64,000 nt of DNA. Origin: Neoroseomonas lacus. GTDB taxonomy: Bacteria; Pseudomonadota; Alphaproteobacteria; Acetobacterales; Acetobacteraceae. The first letter of the stretch is position 1; each line of letters begins with the position of its first letter. The stretch lies in NCBI RefSeq assembly GCF_014644535.1, contig NZ_BMKW01000012.1, positions 62,001 through 126,000 of the forward strand. The letters are read 5' to 3'. The notes under the pieces were generated by a model, which saw nothing but the letters and a program-made list of their open reading frames with translations, was not told the origin of the DNA and made no database searches. Made by a program: the position numbers and the translations under genes. Shown piece by piece: positions 16,975-25,947 of this stretch.

Positions 16975-17799
16975 TCACAACATCGCCAACCCCCGCTTGT
17001 GCCGCGGCGGCGCAAACCCCGCATCGAGCGTCGCAAGATCCTCCGCCGTCAACACGACCTCCCGCGCCGCCGCGTTCAGCCGCACATGCGCCGGGTCGGC
17101 CGCCTTCGGAATGCTGACCACATTGCCATCGCGCAGCGTCCAGGCGATCGCGACCTGCGCCGGCGTCGCGCCGTGGCGCCTCGCGACCTCGCCCAGCACG
17201 GCATGGCGCAGCATCCGCCCACCCTGGCCGACCGGCGAATAGGCCATCACTGGCATCCGCGCCCGCGCGCAGAAGGGCAGCAGGTCGTATTCCACGCCGC
17301 GATGCTCCAGGCTGTAGAGAACCTGGTCCGTCGCGCAATCCGCCAGCGCATCCCCGAGTTCCTCCAGGTCGTCAACATCGCAGTTGGACACGCCCCAATG
17401 GCGGATCTTGCCGGCGCGCTTCAGCGCATCGAAGGCCTCGACCGTATCGGCCAACGGCACCGACCCGCGCCAATGCAGCAGATACAGGTCGATCGTCTCG
17501 ACCTTCATCCGCTTCAAGCTCCGCTCGCAGGCAGCCACCGCGCCACGGCGCGACGCATTGTGCGGATAGACCTTGGAAACGAGGAACGCCTCGTCCCGCC
17601 GGCCGCCGATCGCCTCGCCCACCACCTCCTCGGCACCGCCTTCGGCATACATCTCGGCGGTGTCGATCAGCGTCATGCCGAGGTCGAGGCCGAGCCGCAG
17701 CGCATCGGCCTCGGCCGCGCGCGCGCCGGCACTCTCGCCCAGGTGCCAGGTGCCCTGGCCCAGGGCGGGGATCGGCGTGCCATCGGGAAGGCTCGGCAT
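16975..17799 (-). CDS. Aldo/keto reductase
   Basis: 274 aa, single-domain TIM-barrel NADPH-dependent oxidoreductase reducing aldehydes or ketones. The catalytic tetrad is visible: Asp and Tyr in LIDTAEMYAEGGAEE, Lys in LVSKVYPHN, His in YLLHWRG. The nucleotide-binding C-terminal part includes SIPKAADPAHV. Tandem ATGs occur at 17802 and 17799; the second is better spaced from AAGGAG. The substrate cannot be deduced. The 3' end abuts a hairpin repeat, and the next gene upstream is the Orn/Lys/Arg decarboxylase on the same strand, only about 30 bases away. Confidence 0.92.
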   Translation of the reverse strand: MPSLPDGTPIPALGQGTWHLGESAGARAAEADALRLGLDLGMTLIDTAEMYAEGGAEEVVGEAIGGRRDEAFLVSKVYPHNASRRGAVAACERSLKRMKVETIDLYLLHWRGSVPLADTVEAFDALKRAGKIRHWGVSNCDVDDLEELGDALADCATDQVLYSLEHRGVEYDLLPFCARARMPVMAYSPVGQGGRMLRHAVLGEVARRHGATPAQVAIAWTLRDGNVVSIPKAADPAHVRLNAAAREVVLTAEDLATLDAGFAPPRHKRGLAML

Positions 17800-17826
17800 C
17801 ATGGCTCCTTCGGTTGTCACCGAAGG

Positions 17827-20166
17827 CTACTCCTGCGTGACGTAGGTGTAGAAGCGCACAGTCCCGTCAGCCTGCGTCTCGCGATGCAGCCCCTGCACCT
17901 CGCTCTCGAAACCGGGGAAGGCATTGGCGGCGGCCTCGAAGGCGCGCAGGTAGTCAATCATCGGCCGCGCGCGGTCGCCGAGCCGTTCGCCTGGCACGAT
18001 GGTCGCGATCCCCGGCGGATAGACCACCCACAGCGTCGTCGCGATGCGGCCGTCGAGCTGGTCGAGCGGCAGGTAGTCCACCGTGTTGCGGGCGAGGGCG
18101 CGCACCGCGACATGCGGCGCCATGGCGATCTCGGGCAGATGCTCGGCGCGGAACTGCGCGCCCTGCAGCGCCGAGGTGCCGGCCTCGCGGTACAGCGCGT
18201 GCATCCCCGCACACAGGTCGCGCAGCCGCATCCCGGCATAGCGCGCCGGTCGGCGGGCAACGAAGTCTGGGATCACCTCCTCGAGCGGCGCGTTCTGGTC
18301 GTGCAGCTTCTTGAAGGTGACGAGGTGCGACAGCAGCGTGCCGGCCTTGCTGCTCTCGACACCGGGCGTCAGCAGGAACAGCAGCGAATTGAGGTCATTC
18401 TTCTCGCAGACGATCCGGTTCTGCCGCAGATACTCGGCCACCACCGGCGCCGGGATGCCGTGCTCGGCATAGCTGCCAGCGGCACGGTCGAAGCCCGGCG
18501 TCAGCACCGTCAGCTTGTTCGGGTCGGTGATCGCCCAGCCTGGTGCGACATGGCGGAAGCCGTGCCAGGCCTCGCCCTCGCGCAATTCCCACAGGCTCGG
18601 ATCGGTGGCAAGGAAATCTGTCGGCACCTCCTCCCAGGCGACGGCGCGGCCGTCGAGATGGACCGTGTCGGGCACGAAGGGGTCGAAGAACCACTGGCGC
18701 GCGGGGTTGGCTTCGGTGGCGGCGAAGTCGCGCGCCGTCATGCGCATTTTTTTCCGCAATTCGATGCCGAGACGGATGGTGTCGTCCCACAACACCTCGC
18801 CCGACCGCCCCTTCATCATCTGCGCGCCGACATCGAGGCTGGCGAACAGCGGATAGAACGGGCTGGTCGAGGCATGCAGCAGGAAGAATTCGTTGAAGCG
18901 GCGATGCTCGACGCGTCGGCGCTGATCGCCAAGATGGCTGTCCTTCACATGGATCTGCGAGGCCTGCGAGAAGCTCGCGAGCTGCTTGTGCGTGGATTGC
19001 GTGACGATGATGCCCGGGCTGTCGGGGCCGAGTTCCTTCAGCCCCATGCCGAAGCGCCCGCGGAACAGCGGGTGGAACTTCATGAAGCCGGCCCAGGCTT
19101 CGTCGAACAGGATGTAGTCGCAAAGATGCCCGATGCGGGCGATCACCTGCTCGGCCGAGAGGATGGTGCCATCATAGGTGCATTGTTCGATCACCGCTGC
19201 GCGGAACGGGCGCGGCGCATCGGCGCGGGACTTGTCGGTGACCAGCGGATTGTCGCGGATGGCCTGGCGGATCGCCGCCTCCTCCATCGCCTCGGGGCAG
19301 ATCGGCCCGATCAGGCCGAAGGCATTGCGATCGGTCTCGAGATAGACCGGGATGGCCTGGCCCAGGAACAGCGCGCCGTGATGCGCGGCCTTGTGGTTGT
19401 TGCGGTCGAACAGCACGAGGTCGTCCTCCGCCAGCAGGGCGGAGAGCACGACCTTGTTCGAGGTCGACGTACCATTGAGCACGAAATAGGTGCGCTCGGC
19501 CCCGAAGATCTCGGCGGCGGCGCGTTCGGCCGCCGCGGCGGGGCCTTCATGCGTCAGCAGGTCGCCCAGTTGCAGCACGGAGTTGTCGAGGTCGTCGCGG
19601 AACACCGCCTCGCCGAGATGCTCGACGAAAATCCGCCCGATCGGGGAGCGGCGATAGAAGGCGCCGCCATTATGCCCCGGGCAGGTCCACAGCATGTTGC
19701 CCTGTTCGGCATAATCGACCAGCGCGCCGAAGAAGGGCGTCTTCAGGCTCTCGGCATATTGGCGCAACCTGGAGACGAGATTCTTGGCGATGAAGTCCGG
19801 CGTCTCCTCCGCCAGGAAGACGAAGCCATCAACGTCGTCCAGCACCTCGACCGGAATGTCCTCCAGCCGGTGGCGGCGCACCAGCAGGATGACCGGCACA
19901 TCGAGACCGCGTTTGCGGGTCAGAGAAATCAGCTGCGCCGATTTGCCCTGCAACCCCTTCTTGCCCCAGTCGACGATCATGCACCCGATCGCGGCGTCGG
20001 TGCGCACCACGAGTTCCGCATCGTCATCGCGCCGCGCGCGCACCACCTGGTAGCCGTCCTGTTCGATCTCACGGACGATCTGGTGCAGGCGTTCGCCCTC
20101 CAGGTCGCCAGCCTCATCGAAGCCGGGGGCGCAGAGCAGGAACTTGAAGCGGCGCGAATATTCCAT
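17827..20166 (-). CDS. Orn/Lys/Arg decarboxylase (fold type I, PLP)
   Basis: 779 aa, the size of biodegradative ornithine, lysine and arginine decarboxylases, which release CO2 from a basic amino acid to give a diamine or agmatine. The N-terminal receiver-like wing domain (about 1-130) is present. The PLP lysine lies in STHKQLASFSQ (Lys394), preceded by FDEAWAGFMKFHP. The start at 20166 follows GGGGAAC; an upstream in-frame ATG at 20208 is less likely. Which of the three substrates it uses cannot be told from sequence by eye. No antiporter gene is adjacent, so a polyamine-synthesis role is as likely as acid resistance. Confidence 0.9.
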   Translation of the reverse strand: MEYSRRFKFLLCAPGFDEAGDLEGERLHQIVREIEQDGYQVVRARRDDDAELVVRTDAAIGCMIVDWGKKGLQGKSAQLISLTRKRGLDVPVILLVRRHRLEDIPVEVLDDVDGFVFLAEETPDFIAKNLVSRLRQYAESLKTPFFGALVDYAEQGNMLWTCPGHNGGAFYRRSPIGRIFVEHLGEAVFRDDLDNSVLQLGDLLTHEGPAAAAERAAAEIFGAERTYFVLNGTSTSNKVVLSALLAEDDLVLFDRNNHKAAHHGALFLGQAIPVYLETDRNAFGLIGPICPEAMEEAAIRQAIRDNPLVTDKSRADAPRPFRAAVIEQCTYDGTILSAEQVIARIGHLCDYILFDEAWAGFMKFHPLFRGRFGMGLKELGPDSPGIIVTQSTHKQLASFSQASQIHVKDSHLGDQRRRVEHRRFNEFFLLHASTSPFYPLFASLDVGAQMMKGRSGEVLWDDTIRLGIELRKKMRMTARDFAATEANPARQWFFDPFVPDTVHLDGRAVAWEEVPTDFLATDPSLWELREGEAWHGFRHVAPGWAITDPNKLTVLTPGFDRAAGSYAEHGIPAPVVAEYLRQNRIVCEKNDLNSLLFLLTPGVESSKAGTLLSHLVTFKKLHDQNAPLEEVIPDFVARRPARYAGMRLRDLCAGMHALYREAGTSALQGAQFRAEHLPEIAMAPHVAVRALARNTVDYLPLDQLDGRIATTLWVVYPPGIATIVPGERLGDRARPMIDYLRAFEAAANAFPGFESEVQGLHRETQADGTVRFYTYVTQE

Positions 20167-20263
20167 GCGGGTTCCCCAGGTCCCGGCGAGGCGCCGGGGG
20201 TGCAGCAATGCCGCGCCCGGCGGGCCGATTCAACGACAGGGATGTGACAGCGTGATAAACGCA

Positions 20264-20282
20264 ATTGCGAAGCATTCGCAAT
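20264..20282. promoter_or_regulatory. Candidate Fur-type operator
   Basis: ATTGCGAAGCATTCGCAAT is a 19-base near-perfect palindrome (8-base arms ATTGCGAA and TTCGCAAT around GCA), the size and symmetry of a Fur box, and it matches the G+C-rich variant form with ATTCGCAA half-sites. It lies in an A/T-richer island 44 bases before the start of the small gene at 20326, and about 100 bases upstream of the divergent decarboxylase. Iron control of either gene is an inference. Confidence 0.5.
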
Positions 20283-20325
20283 ATGCGCTAGACAGGCGGC
20301 CCCGATGCAATGAGGTCGTGCCGCG

Positions 20326-20823
20326 ATGGGTCACATCCTGCCCTTTCCCCGCCTGGCACCGCCCTGGCCGAGCTGGGTCGAGGGGCTGGACCCGGCCGCG
20401 ACGCTGGTGCTGACCGCCTGCATCCGCCCCTGGGTCGCCGCCGCGCGGCGCAAGGATGACCCGCTGCCGCTGGTGATGGCCGCGCTGGAGGAGGCGCCGG
20501 CCCCGAAGGCCGCCGGCCTGTCGGCCCATGCGCTGATGCACGGCATCGCGCTTCAGGCGAGCCGCATGGTCGAAATCGGCTGCCCGACCTGCCCGGCCAT
20601 CACGCCGGATGAGATGCTGCTGCTGCATGCGGTGGCCGAGGCTTCGCTTGGCGCCGACCACCCGGCACTGATCCTGGGCGGGATGGTGCATGGCTCCGCG
20701 CTGGTCTTCCTCGACCCGCCGCTGATTGGCCTGGCGCGACGGCTCGATGCGGAGGGCTGGCATTTCCGCCCGCGTCGCGTGCCGGTGGCGGTCCCGGCCG
20801 ACGCGGTCCCCTGGCGCCACTGA
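20326..20823 (+). CDS. Uncharacterised 165-aa protein
   Basis: I do not recognise this protein. It is soluble, with no signal peptide. It begins MGHILPFPRLAPPWPSW, is mostly alpha-helical by composition, and has one paired-cysteine motif GCPTCPAI (about residues 85-92) that could bind metal or form a disulfide. The C-terminal part ends in HFRPRRVPVAVPADAVPW. Codon use looks native. It is preceded by a possible Fur operator at 20264-20282, suggesting an iron-starvation function, and is followed by about 270 bases with nothing recognisable. No ribosome binding site is clear before the ATG. Confidence 0.6.
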   Translation: MGHILPFPRLAPPWPSWVEGLDPAATLVLTACIRPWVAAARRKDDPLPLVMAALEEAPAPKAAGLSAHALMHGIALQASRMVEIGCPTCPAITPDEMLLLHAVAEASLGADHPALILGGMVHGSALVFLDPPLIGLARRLDAEGWHFRPRRVPVAVPADAVPWRH

Positions 20824-21091
20824 CGTCGCCCGAACCACCGGCATGGCCGCAGACCGCGTGGCGATAGCCGACAATGCACGGGTCGGTGCCCGTTCCGCAC
20901 GCCAAGCTGACGTGTGGTCGAGCCTGGCCGTTGGTCGCGCGCACCTCATTGGGGGAGTGCTTCGTGCCGAGGCATGGCGGGGAACGACACAGCGCCGTGC
21001 AATTGTCGCCTGCAGCGGATCGCGCATGAATCGAATCATGCAGGCGCCAGGGTTCCGCAAGCAGCTCTGCGTACTCGCGCTGCCCGAGTGC

Positions 21092-21646
21092 CTACGTGTT
21101 GCGCCCGGTGATCCGTCGCAACTCGTTGTAGTGAACATTGCTGCCAAGTTGCTTCTTCGCCGCGTGATGGCGGCGATCATTGAGGCTTGGCGCGTCGGCC
21201 AGTATCCCCGCATGCCGCTCAAGCAGTGCGGCGAACGCCACCTCCGCATCGGGCTTCATGGCGCTTGCGCCTCGGCGAAACAGCCGCACCTCCGCCCGCA
21301 GCGCCGCCAACTTCTTTCCCGCCGCTTCGTGACGATCCCGTTGCCCCTTGGGGTCGAGGAAATTCAGCACGGTTGTGGCGATCGTCAGCAGCAGCGCGAG
21401 AAGGCCCGTGAGCGCGACCCGGCCCGCGTCGCCGACGCCAGGTATCTGCCTGGCCACTTCAAGCGCGCTGCCAGTCGTCAGTGCGCCAAGTACGGCGCTC
21501 GCCAGTCCCCAGAATTTGTAGCGTTGAAACGCCCAGTAGCCGGCGTCGAAATGGGCCCGCTCGGCCAACAGGCACTGATACTCAAGTTCCGCCGCCTCAA
21601 CCTCCATCGGCGCGAGGCGGCGGTCCGCAGTGTCGGCCACGTCCAT
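21092..21646 (-). CDS. SLATT-like two-helix membrane protein
   Basis: 184 aa. An N-terminal soluble helix (EAAELEYQCLLAERAHF) leads into two membrane helices at about 50-66 and 80-95, then a cytosolic helical region with RHEAAGKKLAALRAEVRLF and a terminal APSLNDRRHHAAKKQL. This order, with AP..(P/N)D and K..K at the end, is that of SLATT domains (DUF4231-type), predicted pore-forming effectors in nucleotide-conflict and anti-phage systems. No CD-NTase, SLOG, TIR or other sensor gene is adjacent, so it is an orphan here. The base composition is slightly less G+C-rich than its neighbours. Function unproven. Confidence 0.55.
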   Translation of the reverse strand: MDVADTADRRLAPMEVEAAELEYQCLLAERAHFDAGYWAFQRYKFWGLASAVLGALTTGSALEVARQIPGVGDAGRVALTGLLALLLTIATTVLNFLDPKGQRDRHEAAGKKLAALRAEVRLFRRGASAMKPDAEVAFAALLERHAGILADAPSLNDRRHHAAKKQLGSNVHYNELRRITGRNT

Positions 21647-21691
21647 GGATGGCAGCCTATCTCCGCAGAAATAGAACTGCCATCGGAATAA

Positions 21692-22402
21692 TCACTCCGC
21701 CGCGACCTCCACCATCACCAGCTCCGCATCCTCCGTCGCGGTGATGCTCACTTCCGCTTCGTCGCGGATGGCGATGCCGTCACGGGCGTTGGCGGCGGCA
21801 CCATTCACCGTCACCGCGCCCTTCGCCGGCACCAGATAGGCGGCGCGCCCCTCGGCGAGCTGCTGCACCAGCGTCTGGCCCTTCTTCAGCGTCGCGGCCA
21901 TCACCGCGCCATCCACGTTGATCGGCAGCGCGCCGACGTCCGCATCGCCGGGGCGGCCGGAGGCCAACACCTCGAACCCCGCCTCGCGCTTCTCCTTGGG
22001 GAACTGCTTCGCGCCCCAGGACGGCTTCACCCCGCGACGATCGGGGATGATCCAGATCTGGAACAGCGTCGTCTTGCCGGGTTCCTGATTGTATTCCGAA
22101 TGCACGACGCCGGTGCCGGCGCTCATCACCTGCACGTCGCCCGCTTCGGTGCGGCCTTCGTTCCCGAGGTTGTCGCGGTGGGTGATTGCACCCTCGCGGA
22201 CATAGGTGATGATTTCCATGTCGCGATGCGGGTGTGGGTCGAAGCCCTTGCCTGGCGCGATCTCGTCGTCGTTCCACACGCGCAGTCGGCCCCACTGGTC
22301 GCGGGACTCATCGCGGTAATGGCCGAAGGAGAAGTGATGGTTGGCGTTGAGCCAGCCGAAATTCGCCTTGCCCAAGCTGCTGAAGGGACGGATGTCGATC
22401 AT
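21692..22402 (-). CDS. Pirin family protein
   Basis: 236 aa bicupin. The N-terminal cupin carries the metal ligands in DPHPHRDMEIITYV (two histidines), the following THRDN histidine region and the HSEYN segment. The start MIDIRPFSSLGKANFGWLNA is typical. Pirins bind iron and some have quercetin 2,3-dioxygenase activity; bacterial ones are also linked to redox control. The stretch FQIWIIPDRRGVKPSWG (about residues 125-141) joins the two cupins. Single gene; the universal stress protein gene lies upstream on the same strand across a 174-base gap. Confidence 0.9.
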   Translation of the reverse strand: MIDIRPFSSLGKANFGWLNANHHFSFGHYRDESRDQWGRLRVWNDDEIAPGKGFDPHPHRDMEIITYVREGAITHRDNLGNEGRTEAGDVQVMSAGTGVVHSEYNQEPGKTTLFQIWIIPDRRGVKPSWGAKQFPKEKREAGFEVLASGRPGDADVGALPINVDGAVMAATLKKGQTLVQQLAEGRAAYLVPAKGAVTVNGAAANARDGIAIRDEAEVSITATEDAELVMVEVAAE

Positions 22403-22521
22403 GGGGTCTTCTCCATCTCGCTGCGCCCGCCGTGACGGGCTTCTGTTCGAGACGGAACATGGCCTTCCGCCGCGCCGTTCGCCACGGTCGAGGCGTGATG
22501 GCGGCCATTGGCGGCGATGAT

Positions 22522-22548
22522 CGCGGCGGCCCTTGCGGAACCGCCGCG
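22522..22548 (-). terminator. Hairpin downstream of the universal stress protein gene
   Basis: Perfect 8-base arms CGCGGCGG (22522-22529) and CCGCCGCG (22541-22548) around an 11-base loop, about 30 bases after the stop of the universal stress protein gene on the minus strand. No T-run follows, so it may stabilise the 3' end rather than act as an intrinsic terminator. Confidence 0.35.
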
Positions 22549-22576
22549 ACCGGTCAGCGAACGGTGGCGCGCCGCC

Positions 22577-23455
22577 TCAGCGGCACATCAGCACCGGGAT
22601 CTCGGCATTCTCCAGCACATGCCGCGTCACGCCGCCGAGGATCAGCTGGCGCAGCCGCGAATGCGAATAGGCCCCCATGGTCAGCAGGTCGGCGCCGAAA
22701 TCGCGCGCCGCGCCGAGCAGCCCGGCGCCCACTTCGCGCGTCTGCGGCTTGAAGACGACGACCTCGGCCGGGATCGAATGCCAGCGCAGATAGGCCTGCA
22801 GCCCTTCGGCCTTCGGCCCGCGCCGCTGATATTCCTCCGAGCACAGGATCTGCACCGCCGAGGCCTTGTGCAGCCAGGGCAGGGCGGCCGCGACCGCCGC
22901 CGCGCTCTCCGCCGTGCCGTTCCAGGCGACGCAGACGCGCGTGCCAATGTCGATCGGTGCCACGCGTGGCGCGATCAGCACTGGCCGGCCGGAATCGAAC
23001 AGGATGGCGTGCAGCGCATCCGAGGAGGAGACATCCTCGCCCGCCTCCGGATGCGGCACCACCGCCAGATCGTACAGCCGCGACTGCTGCGCGACGATGT
23101 CCTCCTCGCGCCCCGCGATGGATTCGAAGGACAGCGTCGGCCCCCCCGTCTTCGCCGCGGTGTCGGGATTGTCCGCCAGCGTCACGCCGCCGAGGCCGGA
23201 GGTGAACTTGTCGAATAGCGTCTTCACGCGATCGGCGCGCTCGCCGCTCTCGCGTTCGGTCGCGGCCATCATCTCCTCGATCATCGCGCCCGACAGGCCT
23301 TCGCCCGCCAACGGCGCGACATCGCGCGCATCGACGCGGACATGCAGGCAATGGACATGCGCGGACCAGACGCGCGCGGCGATCAGCGCGGTCGCCAGCG
23401 CGGCTTCCCCGGCGGCGGTCCCTGTCAGCGGCAGCAGCAGGCGGCGATAGGCCAT
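22577..23455 (-). CDS. Universal stress protein, tandem-domain type
   Basis: 292 aa, twice the size of a single UspA domain. The N-terminal half starts YRRLLLPLTGTAAGEAALATA; the second half includes TRVCVAWNGTAESAAAVAAA and ends with the nucleotide-loop-like DLLTMGAYSHSRLRQLILGGVTRHVLENA (summarised; residues about 255-283), where G-x2-G-x9-G(S/T) is only partly kept. Such proteins are induced by stress and some bind ATP. The start has GGGGAG upstream. It stands alone between pirin and the APH/AAA gene. Confidence 0.88.
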   Translation of the reverse strand: MAYRRLLLPLTGTAAGEAALATALIAARVWSAHVHCLHVRVDARDVAPLAGEGLSGAMIEEMMAATERESGERADRVKTLFDKFTSGLGGVTLADNPDTAAKTGGPTLSFESIAGREEDIVAQQSRLYDLAVVPHPEAGEDVSSSDALHAILFDSGRPVLIAPRVAPIDIGTRVCVAWNGTAESAAAVAAALPWLHKASAVQILCSEEYQRRGPKAEGLQAYLRWHSIPAEVVVFKPQTREVGAGLLGAARDFGADLLTMGAYSHSRLRQLILGGVTRHVLENAEIPVLMCR

Positions 23456-23506
23456 GATGTGAAGCTCCCCTTCCTCGCTGCGAACACAGCTTGTCGAGGG
23501 ACTACA

Positions 23507-24970
23507 CTAGCACACGGAACCGCCATCCATGCCAAGGCCTACGCGCGCGGCCATGACGGCGCCGTCATCCGCCGTCACGCGATGCCAGGTGATCGGCCCC
23601 GGATCGACCGCCGCCGCCCGCAGCAACACGGCTTCCGTCGCATCCGAGGCATCGCCGCGCCGGCCCGCGATGCGCGCGCGCAACACATCGAGCGGCGCCT
23701 CCAGCCAGATGCCGTCAAAGTCCTGCCCTGCCTCGCGCGCCACGGCTTCCGCCGCCGCCCGCTGCACCGGGTCGAGGAAGGCGGCATCGAGCACCGCCGC
23801 CTGGCCCGCCGAGAGCGCCACCGCCGCCATGGCGAAGACCTCGGCATGCACGTCCCGGCTGACCGATTCGTCATACGCCTCCGGCGGCAGCCGGTGTTCC
23901 GGGGCCACCCCGAAACGGCGCTTGCGCGCCTCATCCGTACGCAACACCAGGGCGCCGGGGCAGCGGCCGAGATCCGGCGCCAGCGCGCGCGCCAGCGTCG
24001 ACTTGCCCGTCCCCTGCAAGCCGCCGATCGCCACCAGCCGTGCGGGCGCCGGGCGCAGATGCGCCTCCGCCGCCGTCAACAGAACGCCCCAGTCACGCCC
24101 GCGCGCCGCCTCGACATGGGCGCGGATCATCGCCCGCATCGACAGCCAGAAAGGCAGCCCGGCGACGATCCCGGCATCGCCGGTCCGCGCGACATAGCGG
24201 TTCAGCACCCGGTTCGCCGCCGCGCGCCCGTGCCTCAGATCAAGGTCCATCAACAGGAAGGCGAGGTCGTATCCAACATCGATGCGCGCCAGCGTCTCGT
24301 CGAATTCGAGCGCGTCGAACAGCGTCGGCCGGCCCTCCCACAGGCACAGATTGCCCAGATGCAGGTCGCCATGGCAGCGCCGCACGAAGCCCCGCGCCCC
24401 CCGTCTCGCCAGCACCGGCGCGAGGCGCGCCAGTTCCACCCGCGCCGCCGTCGCCCAGGCCTCGACCCGCGCTTGCGGGATGCCGGCGTGCAGCGCCGAG
24501 GGCACATTGCCATCGAGGATCGCCCGCATCACCGCCGGCGTGTCGACTTCGGCGCGTTCTGCCGCCCCATGCATCACCGCCACCGCATCGGCCATGGCAT
24601 CGAGCAGCGCCGCATCGGGCGTCACCTGATCGAGGAACTGTCCGGCCGGGATGGGCGCCATGCGCAGCACCCATTCCACCGCCGGCCCGTCGCCCCCCTC
24701 GCGCAACGCGCCATCCGGCCCGCGCGTGATGGGCACCACATCGCGGTAGATCGCCGGCGCATGCGGACGGTTGAGGTCCAGTTCGCGCCGGCAGAAGCGC
24801 TCGCGATCCTCAAGCCTGGTGAAGTCGAGAAAGCCCAGCGCGACTGCCTTCTTCATCTTCCAGGCGGTGTCGCGGCCGACATAGACGGCGGAGATGTGCG
24901 TCTCGACCGGCGTCGCGCCGGAGAGGCGGGCGAGGAAGGCGGCCGCCTCGGCCTGAGGGGTAGGGATCAT
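23507..24970 (-). CDS. Fusion of aminoglycoside-phosphotransferase-like and P-loop kinase domains
   Basis: 487 aa. Residues about 20-300 form a kinase of the APH/choline kinase fold, with the catalytic loop HGDLHLGN (200-207) and the metal site FDALEFDE. Residues about 310-487 form a P-loop nucleotide kinase with GGLQGTGKST (316-325). This two-kinase architecture (COG2187 plus COG0645) is widespread but its substrate is unknown; antibiotic resistance should not be assumed. The ATG at 24970 lacks a clear ribosome binding site, and open frame upstream runs into a hairpin repeat. Probably cytosolic. Confidence 0.85.
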   Translation of the reverse strand: MIPTPQAEAAAFLARLSGATPVETHISAVYVGRDTAWKMKKAVALGFLDFTRLEDRERFCRRELDLNRPHAPAIYRDVVPITRGPDGALREGGDGPAVEWVLRMAPIPAGQFLDQVTPDAALLDAMADAVAVMHGAAERAEVDTPAVMRAILDGNVPSALHAGIPQARVEAWATAARVELARLAPVLARRGARGFVRRCHGDLHLGNLCLWEGRPTLFDALEFDETLARIDVGYDLAFLLMDLDLRHGRAAANRVLNRYVARTGDAGIVAGLPFWLSMRAMIRAHVEAARGRDWGVLLTAAEAHLRPAPARLVAIGGLQGTGKSTLARALAPDLGRCPGALVLRTDEARKRRFGVAPEHRLPPEAYDESVSRDVHAEVFAMAAVALSAGQAAVLDAAFLDPVQRAAAEAVAREAGQDFDGIWLEAPLDVLRARIAGRRGDASDATEAVLLRAAAVDPGPITWHRVTADDGAVMAARVGLGMDGGSVC

Positions 24971-24993
24971 GGGCGTGGCGCAGACAAGGAAGG

Positions 24994-25047
24994 TTGGAGG
25001 GGCGCGGCCCCTCCATGGCACCCCACCAAAGGCCAGCGGCCTTTGGG
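24994..25047 (-). repeat. Double-hairpin intergenic repeat, copy D
   Basis: Minus-orientation copy. On the plus strand: outer hairpin TTGGAGGGGC...GCCCCTCCA (24994-25015), linker CACCCCA, core arms CCAAAGGCC and GGCCTTTGG around AGC (25026-25046). It faces copy B about 115 bases away, making an inverted pair between the APH/AAA gene and pdxH. Confidence 0.7.
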
Positions 25048-25162
25048 ACGGCATCGTTTGGTACCGCGCTCGACGGCCGGGACCGGCGTCGAGACCCGCT
25101 TCTGTGCGCGTTGCACGCTGCGGCGATCCATTCCGGCCCTCATGCCCAACGCCAAAAGGAGG

Positions 25163-25218
25163 TTTCCAAAGGCCCTTAGGCCTTTGGTGGGGTGGTCAGG
25201 AGGCGCAAATCCCCTCCT
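25163..25218 (+). repeat. Double-hairpin intergenic repeat, copy B
   Basis: The core region 25163-25194 is identical over 32 bases to copies A and C (arms CCAAAGGCC / GGCCTTTGG around CTTA, then TGGGGTG). The outer hairpin is imperfect here (AGGAGGCGC and TCCCCTCCT, 25198-25218). It ends six bases before the pdxH stop on the minus strand and may serve as its terminator. Confidence 0.75.
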
Positions 25219-25224
25219 GCTTAA

Positions 25225-25818
25225 TCACGGATACAGCGTCTCGATCCGCCACCCATCGCCTACACGATGAAAGACGCGCCGCTCATGCAGCCGGAACGGC
25301 ATGTCCCGCCACAATTCGATCCGCCGTGGCAGCACGCGGAACCCCGACCAGAAGCCCGGCCGCGGGATCTCCCCGATCGCGTATTTCAGCCCGTATTCCG
25401 CCACCGCCTTCTCCAGCGCGAAGCGCGATTCGAGTGGCCGCGATTGCTTCGACGCCCAGGCCCCCAGCCGCGAGGTCCGCGCGCGCGAGGCATAATAGGC
25501 GTCCGCCTCGGCATCGCTCACCGCCTCGACCGCGCCCTCGACGCGCACCGACCGGGCCAGCGACTTCCAGTGGAAACACAGCGCCGCATTGGGGTTGGCG
25601 GCGAGTTCCCCACCCTTGCGGCTTTCGAGGTTGGTGTAAAACACGAAGCCCCGCGCATCGACGCCCTTGAGCAGCACCATGCGTGCCGAGGGCACGCCAT
25701 CCGGCGTGGCGGTGGCCAGGCACACCGCGTTGGGGTCGCTCGGCTCCGACACGGCGGCCTCGGCCATCCAGGCTTCGAACAGGGCGATCGGGTCGTCGGT
25801 GGTGGCGCTGCCGCTCAT
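25225..25818 (-). CDS. pdxH: Pyridoxamine 5'-phosphate oxidase
   Basis: 197 aa FMN-dependent enzyme oxidising pyridoxine and pyridoxamine 5'-phosphates to PLP. Conserved segments: [21 protein letters not shown] (FMN binding, about residues 43-63), [15 protein letters not shown], and the C-terminal [14 protein letters not shown] with RLHERRVF. The ATG at 25818 has AAGGAG eight bases upstream; the long frame further upstream is a shadow. It is divergent from fabI across 129 bases, an arrangement common in alphaproteobacteria. Confidence 0.96.
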   Translation of the reverse strand: MSGSATTDDPIALFEAWMAEAAVSEPSDPNAVCLATATPDGVPSARMVLLKGVDARGFVFYTNLESRKGGELAANPNAALCFHWKSLARSVRVEGAVEAVSDAEADAYYASRARTSRLGAWASKQSRPLESRFALEKAVAEYGLKYAIGEIPRPGFWSGFRVLPRRIELWRDMPFRLHERRVFHRVGDGWRIETLYP

Positions 25819-25947
25819 CGGGGGTACTCCTTCACCTGCCTGTATCGGCCCGCGCGCCAGGGCCGCAAGGGGGTGGAAGCACTTGCTCCTGCCCCGAGGC
25901 CATGGCACCACCGATCCCTGCCAGCAACCAGACGGGCCCCAATTGTG

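Noticed and set aside
16897-20247. 1116-codon plus-strand open frame over the reductase and decarboxylase
   Set aside because: Antisense shadow of two well-recognised genes with intact catalytic motifs on the minus strand.
20824-21091. Hidden gene or tRNA in the gap between the 165-aa gene and the SLATT-like gene
   Set aside because: No tRNA cloverleaf or start with ribosome binding site was found; only a weak GCATGA/TCATGC stem near 21024-21041.
23507-24970. Aminoglycoside resistance gene
   Set aside because: Only the kinase fold is shared; the fusion to a P-loop kinase marks a widespread family of unknown substrate.
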